Shown here piece after piece: positions 1 to 4,796 of a stretch of DNA of 6,143 bases. The stretch covers positions 1-6,143 of the forward strand of contig JAEKLU010000181.1 in NCBI GenBank assembly GCA_019509685.1, written 5' to 3'. Source of the stretch: Mesorhizobium sp. (GTDB lineage Bacteria > Pseudomonadota > Alphaproteobacteria > Rhizobiales > Rhizobiaceae). How positions within the stretch are numbered: the first letter of the stretch is position 1; each line of letters begins with the position of its first letter. Below the pieces are notes generated by a model. The model was not told the origin of the DNA and made no database searches. It saw only the letters and a list, made by a program, of their open reading frames with translations. The translations under genes and the position numbers were made by a program.

Positions 1-813
1 ATATTCCGCGCCCAGCGCCACCACCATGATGACCACGATCGCGGCATACATGCCGGCGGCGTCGAATGACCCCTTGGCGATGTTGATCAGGAGGCCGATG
101 CCGTAGCGCGAGCCAACGAACTCGCCAACAATTGCGCCGATGATGGCGAAGCCGAAGGAGACGTGCAGGCTGGCGAAGATCCAGCTCATCGCCGACGGCA
201 CGATCACCGAGCGAGTCAGTTGCCAGTCGGAGGCGCCAAGGATGCGGGCATTGGCGATCATCGCCCGGTCGGCCTCGCGCACACCCTGGAAGGCGTTGTG
301 GAAGACGACGAAGAACACCATGATGAAGGCCAGCGCCACCTTCGAGGCAAGGCCGAGGCCGAGGATCATGATGAAGATCGGCGCCAGCACGACGCGAGGA
401 ATGGAGTTGATTACCTTGATGTAGATGGAAAAGATGTCGGCGGCCATGCGATTGCGGCCGAGCGCGACACCAATGATGATACCGGCGACCGAGCCCGACA
501 CGAAGCCAAGGACCGACTCCTCCATGGTGACATAGAGATGGTACCAGAGCGGCCCTTCGGAAGTGCCTTCCGTCACCCATTCATAGAGCCTCAGCGCGAT
601 CGCGCTTGGCGTGGCGTAGAAGAACGGATCGATCCAGGCCATACGTCCGGCGACTTCCCAGGCGGCGAGGAAGACGACGAGGATGGCAAGCCGCCAGAAG
701 ATCACCGCGCGGCGGCGATGTTGCGCGGACTTGGCGGCGGCAGCTTCTATTTCCGCGTCGGAGGTTCCCGGCTTGAAGCTTCCGGCCCTGATATCGATGG
801 CGGCATCGGTCAT
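1..813 (-). CDS. ABC transporter permease, NitT/TauT (SsuC/TauC-like) type, 3' end cut by window
   Basis: Inner-membrane permease of a binding-protein-dependent importer. The 271 visible codons are open down to base 1, so the stop lies outside the window. Related permeases have roughly 250-290 residues, so probably only a short tail is missing. After a charged cytoplasmic N-terminus (about residues 1-37), hydrophobic membrane segments lie near 38-56, 98-118, 140-172, 213-230 and 255-270. The cytoplasmic EAA loop that docks on the ATPase is at about 180-206 (EADRAMIANARILGAS, then IVPSA), with the conserved Gly and the I-x-P ending. The ATG at 813 is chosen for its strong AGGGAGGA ribosome binding site. 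The ATPase gene stops only 11 bases upstream, and the receptor gene comes before that, so this is the third gene of an importer operon. The family carries sulfonates, nitrate, taurine, pyrimidine precursors and similar compounds; the substrate here is unknown. Confidence 0.93.
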   Translation of the reverse strand, partial: MTDAAIDIRAGSFKPGTSDAEIEAAAAKSAQHRRRAVIFWRLAILVVFLAAWEVAGRMAWIDPFFYATPSAIALRLYEWVTEGTSEGPLWYHLYVTMEESVLGFVSGSVAGIIIGVALGRNRMAADIFSIYIKVINSIPRVVLAPIFIMILGLGLASKVALAFIMVFFVVFHNAFQGVREADRAMIANARILGASDWQLTRSVIVPSAMSWIFASLHVSFGFAIIGAIVGEFVGSRYGIGLLINIAKGSFDAAGMYAAIVVIMVVALGAEY

Positions 814-817
814 GGTG

Positions 818-825
818 TCCTCCCT
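818..825 (-). promoter_or_regulatory. Ribosome binding site of the permease, overlapping the ATPase stop
   Basis: On the minus strand AGGGAGGA lies four bases before the permease ATG at 813, and its first base is the last base of the ATPase TGA codon (827-825). A ribosome ending the ATPase would sit directly on this site, so the two genes are probably translationally coupled. That fits the fixed stoichiometry of ATPase and permease in one transporter. Confidence 0.75.
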
Positions 826-1634
826 CACGCGGCGGCGCGGGCATAGCTGGTCTCGACCTCTTCCTTGAGATCGGCCCAGATGGTGCGCGAATAGTCGATG
901 AAGCTTTGCTCGTAGCGGATGTCGGCGACGACGCGCGGGCGCGGCAGATCGATGGTATAGACCGACTTCACCGTCGCCGGTCCGGCGGTCAAAACATAAA
1001 CCTTGTCGGCCAAAGCGATCGCTTCTTCGAGGTCATGGGTAACAAAGACGACGGACGCCCTGGCTTCGGACCACAGTCGCAGCAGCTCCTCATGCATGAG
1101 GACGCGCGTCTGCACGTCGAGGGCGGAAAACGGCTCGTCCATCAGCAGGATCTCAGGGCCGTTGATGAAGGTCTGGGCAAGCGCCACGCGTTTGCGCATG
1201 CCGCCGGAAAGCTGATGAGGATAATGTTGCTCGAAACGAGACAAGCCGACGCGCGCAAGCCAGTCGCGCGCCGCGACCTGGGCCTGTGGCCTCGGCTTAC
1301 CGCGGAAGAGCGGCCCGGCCATGACATTCTCGATCACCGTGCGCCACGGAAACAAAGCGTCGGTCTGGAAGACGAAGCCGATGCGCGGGTCTATGCCCTT
1401 GACGGGTGCGCCCATGACGCGGACCTCGCCGGCGCTCGGGCTCGCCAAGCCGGTGACGAGGTTGAGGGTGGTGGATTTTCCGCAACCGGTCGGGCCAACG
1501 ACGGCGACGAATTCGCCGCGCTCGACCGTCATGGTGAAATCGCGGATCGCGGTCAGCGACTTGCCCGTGGGTGAGAGGAAGCGGCGGCTGACGTTGATCA
1601 GCTCAATTGCCGGTGCGTTTTTTTCATGTGCCAT
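825..1634 (-). CDS. ABC transporter ATP-binding protein, NitT/TauT (SsuB/TauB-like) type
   Basis: Cytoplasmic ATPase that powers the importer. From the ATG at 1634 it has 269 residues, normal for the family. All nucleotide-binding motifs are present in order: Walker A GPTGCGKST (47-55), the Q-loop glutamine in FVFQTDALFPW (about Q90), signature LSGGM (142-146) followed by RKRVALAQ, Walker B ILLMDE (162-167) with the catalytic Glu, D-loop SALD, and switch His in VTHDLEEA (about H200). The short C-terminus, with no extra regulatory domain, matches TauB/SsuB proteins. A GTG at 1664 would add ten residues but has no good ribosome binding site. The ATG at 1634 has GGAG about ten bases upstream and gives the expected N-terminus (MAHEKNAPAIELINVSRRF). 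The receptor gene lies 109 bases upstream and the permease 11 bases downstream. Function is firm; substrate is not. Confidence 0.94.
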   Translation of the reverse strand: MAHEKNAPAIELINVSRRFLSPTGKSLTAIRDFTMTVERGEFVAVVGPTGCGKSTTLNLVTGLASPSAGEVRVMGAPVKGIDPRIGFVFQTDALFPWRTVIENVMAGPLFRGKPRPQAQVAARDWLARVGLSRFEQHYPHQLSGGMRKRVALAQTFINGPEILLMDEPFSALDVQTRVLMHEELLRLWSEARASVVFVTHDLEEAIALADKVYVLTAGPATVKSVYTIDLPRPRVVADIRYEQSFIDYSRTIWADLKEEVETSYARAAA

Positions 1635-1706
1635 GCTGGTCAAGCTCCGGGTTCGAACGAACACCCCGCCGTCGGCAAGGGCCGCCGGACGTGAAAATCA
1701 GGCGAT

Positions 1707-1737
1707 TGCCGGCGCGATGCTGTGCATCACGCCGGCA
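1707..1737 (-). other. Strong intercistronic hairpin between receptor and ATPase genes
   Basis: Arms 1707-1720 and 1724-1737 form a 14-bp stem with a 3-base loop. Read as minus-strand RNA, every pair forms, including one U-G wobble (1729/1715). As plus-strand RNA the same position is a C/A mismatch, so the structure favours the direction in which the operon is read. It begins only six bases after the receptor stop codon. A run of four U follows ten bases later (1697-1694), too far and too short for a classical terminator. By analogy with other importer operons it could protect the receptor mRNA from 3' exonucleases or cause partial termination, giving more receptor than ATPase or permease. 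The role is inference. Confidence 0.6.
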
Positions 1738-1743
1738 GGCCGG

Positions 1744-2757
1744 TCACTTCGCGTTTTTGACGAATTCGGTTGTGTAGGTCTTCGACAGGTCGATCTGCTT
1801 GCCCTGCAGTTCCTTCTTGAAGGCCGAAAGAACCTTCAGCACCGTTTCGGGCCCGCCCTCAGGCATGATACCGTCGGGAGTGAACATCGCCTTTCCGGCA
1901 TCGAGAGCCTTCACATAGCCTTCCTTGTCGCCGACATAGTAGTCCTTCGGCATCTTGTCGGCGATTTCGGCACCGCTGTGGGTGTTGATGAACTTCTGCG
2001 TCTTGACGAAGGCATTCGCCAGCTTCTGCACAACATCCTTATGGGCCTCGACCCAGTCGGTCTGCATATACAGAGAGGCAGCGGGATAAGTGCCGCCGAG
2101 CGCGGCCTTGGTGCCTTCCATGGTGCGCATGTCGATGAGCACGGTGGCTTCGCCTGTCTTGAGAAGCCGGGTGATGGTCGGTTCGGTCGTCATGCCGGCC
2201 TGGATCTTGTCCTGCTGCATGGCGGCGATGAACGTATCGCCAGCGCCGACGGGAATTGAGGTGAATTCACCCAGCTTCAGGCCGTTCTTCACCGCCAGGT
2301 ATTCGGTCAGGAAGTTCGTCGAGGAGCCAAGGCCGGTGACGCCGAGGTTCATGCCCTTGAAATCGGCCGGCGACTTGATTTCGGGATGCTTGGTCGAAAC
2401 AAGCTCGACTTCGCCTGGCGCCTGGCTGAACTGGACGATGGATTCGACGAATTTGCCCTTCGCCTGCAGATCGATGCAGTGATCGTAGAAGCCGACGACG
2501 CCTTGCACGGCACCGGCGAGCATCTCGTTTTCGGCATCGACACCGGCCGGTTCGTTCAGCAACTCGACGTCGAGGCCCTCGTCCTTGAAGTAGCCGAGAG
2601 CTTCGGTCAGCTTGGCGGGCAGATAGATTTGCTTTTCGTAGCCGCCGACCATGATCGATATCTTGTCGGCCGCCGATGCCGCCGAAGCGCCTGCGGCGAC
2701 CATGGCAAACGTCAGCGTCACGGAGCGCAGGACGCGCTTAGGGATGAAACCGTTCAC
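1744..2757 (-). CDS. ABC transporter substrate-binding protein, NMT1/SsuA/TauA-like, periplasmic
   Basis: Periplasmic receptor of the importer, 337 residues. Residues 1-29 are a Sec signal peptide: basic MNGFIPKRVLR, a hydrophobic core, then ASAASA with likely cleavage near 29/30. The mature part fits the NMT1/THI5-like fold: an early strand with the ligand-facing segment YEKQIYLPAKLTEALGYFKDEGLDVEL (about 40-66), GAVQGVVGFYDHCIDLQ in the first lobe, GVTGLGSSTNFLTEYL (about 139-154) at the hinge/ligand region, and MTTEPTITRLL (about 189-199). There is no lipobox cysteine, so it should be soluble. The GTG start is supported by GGAGGAA five bases upstream. It is the first gene of receptor-ATPase-permease. 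Relatives bind alkanesulfonates, taurine, nitrate, thiamine-pyrimidine precursors or aromatic acids; nothing visible decides between them. Confidence 0.92.
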   Translation of the reverse strand: MNGFIPKRVLRSVTLTFAMVAAGASAASAADKISIMVGGYEKQIYLPAKLTEALGYFKDEGLDVELLNEPAGVDAENEMLAGAVQGVVGFYDHCIDLQAKGKFVESIVQFSQAPGEVELVSTKHPEIKSPADFKGMNLGVTGLGSSTNFLTEYLAVKNGLKLGEFTSIPVGAGDTFIAAMQQDKIQAGMTTEPTITRLLKTGEATVLIDMRTMEGTKAALGGTYPAASLYMQTDWVEAHKDVVQKLANAFVKTQKFINTHSGAEIADKMPKDYYVGDKEGYVKALDAGKAMFTPDGIMPEGGPETVLKVLSAFKKELQGKQIDLSKTYTTEFVKNAK

Positions 2758-2762
2758 GTAAC

Positions 2763-2769
2763 TTCCTCC
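2763..2769 (-). promoter_or_regulatory. Ribosome binding site supporting a GTG start for the receptor
   Basis: GGAGGAA on the minus strand ends five bases before the GTG at 2757. No in-frame ATG lies between it and the signal-peptide hydrophobic core, so this site fixes the non-ATG start of the substrate-binding protein. Confidence 0.75.
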
Positions 2770-2853
2770 ACCTGGGCGGCGCGCTGTCCGAGCTACGCCG
2801 CATCTCCTCCTTGCCGGCCGCTCCCAGGCCGGTTACGGCGAACGCCGCAGACC

Positions 2854-2863
2854 TGTCATGACA
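2854..2863 (-). promoter_or_regulatory. Palindrome TGTCATGACA, candidate operator upstream of the transporter
   Basis: A perfect 10-bp palindrome about 96 bases upstream of the receptor start. A TTGACC hexamer resembling a -35 box lies immediately upstream (2870-2865), so the palindrome would fall in the spacer of such a promoter. No convincing -10 box is seen 16-18 bases further on (sequence there is CG-rich), so the promoter itself is weakly supported. Short palindromes of this type are typical of dimeric repressors such as GntR-family regulators, but no regulator gene is in the window. Confidence 0.35.
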
Positions 2864-2870
2864 CGGTCAA

Positions 2871-2890
2871 GCTTTCAGCTGGCTTTCAGC
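2871..2890 (-). repeat. Two 9-bp direct repeats one helical turn apart
   Basis: GCTGAAAGC occurs at 2890-2882 and again at 2879-2871 on the minus strand, offset by 11 bases so that both copies face the same side of the helix. They lie just upstream of the TTGACC hexamer and the 10-bp palindrome, in the 176-base gap between the dapB stop and the receptor start. The first copy can also pair with its neighbour as a small GGCT/AGCC hairpin. They could be activator half-sites; this is inference from spacing and position only. Confidence 0.4.
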
Positions 2891-2913
2891 CATTTTGGCG
2901 ACCGCAGAAATGG

Positions 2914-2930
2914 AAAACGGCGAATTCGCC
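2914..2930 (-). terminator. Weak terminator-like palindrome after the native dapB stop
   Basis: GGCGAATTCGCC (2930-2919) is a perfect 12-bp palindrome starting three bases after the native dapB TGA, followed by G and four T (2917-2914). The usable stem is only four or five GC-rich pairs around an AATT loop, and the T run is short, so any termination would be partial. It marks the border between dapB and the transporter genes. Confidence 0.3.
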
Positions 2931-2933
2931 CTG

Positions 2934-3729
2934 TCAGTCGTTGAACCCCAGCACGTCGGCCATATCGTATTCGCCAGGCGGCTGCCTTGCCACCCAGAGC
3001 GCCGCCGCGATGGCGCCGCGCGCGAACATCGAGCGGTCGCCGGCCGCATGCGAGAGCGTGAGTGTCTCGCCTTCGGTAAGGAAGCTCACGCTGTGCTCGC
3101 CAACAATAGCTCACGCTGTGCTCGCCGACGATGCTGCCGCCACGCAGCACGGTGAAGCCGATCTCGCTGGACGGGCGCGGACCGGTGAGCCCGTCGCGGG
3201 CACGTTTGGCCACATCGTCAAGCCTGACGCCGCGCCCGCGCGCAGCTGCTTCGCCGAGCATCAACGCCGTACCCGATGGCGCGTCGACCTTGAAGCGGTG
3301 ATGCGCTTCGAGGATTTCGAGATCAGCGTCGGGACCGAGCGCCCGCGCCGCCTGCTCGACCAGCCCGGTCAGCAGGTTGAGCCCGAGCGAATAGCTGCCG
3401 GAGCGCACGATGGCGATGCTCTTCGCCGCCTCGGCTATGGCTTCCAGCTCGGCGGCATCGAAGCCCGTCGAGCCGATGACCAGCGCCGGGCCGCCGCGCG
3501 CGGCGCAGGTCTTTGCCAATTCGGCTGACGCGGCCGGCGTGGTGAAGTCGATGACGATTTCGGCAAGCGCCGGCGCCGCATCGCGCTCGACCAGCCCCTC
3601 ACCCACGCTGCCCGGCCGATGGAAGCGCGCGACGAGCTGCAAGCGCGGATCGGCAGCAACAGCCTCCGCCATCTGCCGCCCCATGCGGCCGAGCCCGCCG
3701 GCGATGGCAATCTTCAGCGGCTCGGGCAT
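2934..3729 (-). pseudogene. dapB: 4-hydroxy-tetrahydrodipicolinate reductase, frame disrupted by a 25-bp duplication
   Basis: DapB reduces 4-hydroxy-tetrahydrodipicolinate with NAD(P)H in the lysine/diaminopimelate pathway (cytoplasm). Residues 1-207 are a normal DapB: nucleotide-binding [10 protein letters not shown] (11-20), DFTTPAA (61-67), GSTGF (86-90), SGSYSLGLN (110-118), and the catalytic/substrate segment [16 protein letters not shown] (141-156) with both His and the Lys. After GEHSVS the reading changes abruptly to Arg-rich sequence (YCWRAQREL...) that continues past the native stop to 2875, giving a 284-residue product. In the next frame the proper C-terminus is intact ([19 protein letters not shown], then [30 protein letters not shown]), ending at a TGA at 2936-2934. 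Removing one 25-bp repeat copy yields a 256-residue enzyme. The C-terminal frame has a TGA at 3113-3111, just before the junction, so it cannot be entered from upstream. The ATG at 3729 has AGGA seven bases upstream. The enzyme is normally essential, so a second copy, a sequence error or an assembly error must be considered. Confidence 0.9.
3083..3132. repeat. Imperfect 25-bp tandem duplication inside dapB
   Basis: Copy 1 is 3083-3107 and copy 2 is 3108-3132, directly abutting, with 23 of 25 bases identical. The two differences are A versus G (plus strand) at 3102/3127 and 3105/3130. Read in the dapB frame both are third-codon changes that keep the protein the same: ATT GTT in copy 1, ATC GTC in copy 2, each coding Ile-Val before Gly-Glu-His-Ser-Val. 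Because 25 is not a multiple of three, the duplication shifts the frame and breaks dapB. Confidence 0.95.
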
Positions 3730-3792
3730 GGCGGATCCTGTCGAAAAGCTGGTCGAAACAATCGTCTAACACGCTGCGTTGGCAAAATGATT

Positions 3793-3804
3793 CAGCCTAG
3801 GCTG
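3793..3804. repeat. 12-bp perfect palindrome at the ureohydrolase stop codon
   Basis: CAGCCTAGGCTG is self-complementary over all 12 bases and contains the TAG stop of the ureohydrolase (3799-3797). It has no loop and no following T run, so a terminator role is unlikely. It could be chance or a short protein-binding site in the 67-base gap before dapB. Confidence 0.4.
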
Positions 3805-4597
3805 CGCCCGTCTTCAGCATCATGCCGGCGATCTCCTTGACCAGCTTGGCGGCGACAAGCGCCGTCACGTTGGAAACGTCCTGGCGCGGATTGTATTCGA
3901 CAATGTCGGCGGCGACTATTGGTTGGTCGATCGACTGGATCAGGCCGATCACCTGGCGGGTCGAAAGGCCGCCCGGCTCTCGATGCGAGACACCGGGCGC
4001 GAAGGCCGGATCGAGACCGTCGAGATCGACCGAGAGGTAGACGGGCGTCTTGAGGTCGAGCGGCAGGCCTTCCTTGAAATGCCGCATCTCCACCACCTCG
4101 ACACCGAAACGCTCGAACTGGCCGCGAAGCTCGTCGTTGAGGGTGCGCAAACCGATCTGGATCAGGCGGTCGGCCAGCCGCTCCTCCATGATGCGCGCAA
4201 AGGACGAGGTGTGCGAACGCGGATTGCCCTGATAGGCGTCATACATGTCCGGATGGGCGTCGATCTGGACGATCGTCAGCTTGGGATGGCGACGCCGCAC
4301 CGCGCGCAGCACCGGCCAGGCGATCGCGTGGTCGCCGCCAAGCGAGATCAGCGGATGGCCGGCATCGAGCGCGCGGCCGACCTCGCTTTCGATCCGCTCC
4401 CACGGATCGCCGCCTTGCGCGAAATCGATGTCGCCATGGTCGACAAGGCGGTCGACCATGTCGAAGCCGGTCTCAGACCACGAGCTGTGGGCGTCGGAAT
4501 GCAGTTCGCGCCGGATCAGCGGCGGCGCCTCGGCCGGGCCCTTGAGATAGGATGAGTTCGCGTCATGCGGAATGCCCAGGAGCGAGACCTTGGCCAT
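3797..4597 (-). CDS. Ureohydrolase (arginase/agmatinase family) binuclear-metal hydrolase
   Basis: A 266-residue cytoplasmic hydrolase of the arginase/agmatinase superfamily, which splits urea (or a similar group) from guanidino compounds at a two-metal centre, usually manganese. The metal-ligand motifs are all present: GGDH (87-90, His90), DAHPD (113-117), and SVDLDGLDP (189-197, Asp191 and Asp193), followed by PGVSHREPGGLSTRQ and a late Glu at about 234. It is shorter than typical agmatinases (about 300 or more), and two substrate-side loops deviate: GGDHA rather than GGDHS, and HTSSF where agmatinases usually have HG after the DAH motif. The exact substrate (agmatine, arginine, guanidinobutyrate, other) therefore stays open. 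In-frame ATGs at 4615 and 4612 exist, but 4597 is preferred: GGAG precedes it and the product starts MAKVSLLGIPHD, as in the family. dapB follows after 67 bases on the same strand. Confidence 0.88.
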   Translation of the reverse strand: MAKVSLLGIPHDANSSYLKGPAEAPPLIRRELHSDAHSSWSETGFDMVDRLVDHGDIDFAQGGDPWERIESEVGRALDAGHPLISLGGDHAIAWPVLRAVRRRHPKLTIVQIDAHPDMYDAYQGNPRSHTSSFARIMEERLADRLIQIGLRTLNDELRGQFERFGVEVVEMRHFKEGLPLDLKTPVYLSVDLDGLDPAFAPGVSHREPGGLSTRQVIGLIQSIDQPIVAADIVEYNPRQDVSNVTALVAAKLVKEIAGMMLKTGAA

Positions 4598-4796
4598 GAC
4601 ATCTCTCCGCATCATTGAAACAGAACCCCTCTATAGAAGCCGGAGCTGGCGGGTGCGACGAGAGGCGCTTGGGCCAGATCGAATGTCGCCGCAGGCATGG
4701 GCGAATGTGAAGCGCCACACTCATCATCACTGTTGCAACATGCTAATTTAGCTCATGTGTCCGGCTGCGCCCGGACGGGTTCGGAGGGGAGCGCCA
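4598..4796. promoter_or_regulatory. Divergent intergenic region with promoters for both directions
   Basis: This 199-base stretch separates the minus-strand ureohydrolase from the plus-strand Sel1-repeat gene, so it must hold both promoters. Its most AT-rich part is 4731-4752, which contains a perfect palindrome TGTTGCAACA (4731-4740) followed by the inverted repeat GCTAA-T-TTAGC (4742-4752). TAATTT at 4744-4749 could act as a -10 box for the plus-strand gene, but no good -35 box is found at the right distance. For the minus strand, CTATAG at 4635-4630 is a possible -10 box 32 bases before the ureohydrolase ATG, again with a poor -35. Exact start sites cannot be set by eye. Confidence 0.4.
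4759..4776 (+). other. Leader hairpin just upstream of the Sel1-gene ribosome binding site
   Basis: GTCCGG (4759-4764) and CCGGAC (4771-4776) pair perfectly around the 6-base loop CTGCGC, and a U-G pair can extend the stem by one. The ribosome binding site (GGAGGGGAG, 4783-4791 region) starts seven bases downstream and stays free. The hairpin could stabilise the leader or tune translation. It is not a terminator, as no T run follows. Confidence 0.45.

Noticed and set aside
163..846. Plus-strand open frame (227 codons) opposite the permease gene
   Set aside because: The minus strand encodes a clear permease with an EAA loop and membrane segments. The plus reading is rich in Asp, His and Arg without any fold signal.
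1634..1664. Upstream GTG start at 1664 for the ATPase
   Set aside because: No ribosome binding site precedes it, and the added residues (VRTRSLTS) are not part of the family N-terminus; the ATG at 1634 has GGAG upstream.
1321..2259. Plus-strand open frame (312 codons) spanning the ATPase and receptor genes
   Set aside because: It crosses two well-identified minus-strand genes and the hairpin between them; a shadow frame from high GC content.
2875..3107. The Arg-rich C-terminal extension of the shifted dapB frame as a novel domain
   Set aside because: It arises only from the 25-bp frameshift. The adjacent frame encodes the conserved DapB C-terminus over the same bases, so the extension is an out-of-frame reading.
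3083..3132. Programmed ribosomal frameshifting in dapB
   Set aside because: There is no slippery heptamer or stimulatory structure. The frame change is fully explained by an exact tandem repeat whose length is not a multiple of three, and DapB is not known to use frameshifting.
3083..3132. CRISPR-like or insertion-sequence target repeat
   Set aside because: There are only two abutting copies with no spacer and no inserted element between them, and the repeat is coding sequence of dapB.
2386..3528. Plus-strand open frame (380 codons), the longest plus-strand frame, across receptor, gap and dapB
   Set aside because: It runs antisense to two real genes and through the intergenic gap, with no plausible ribosome binding site or domain.
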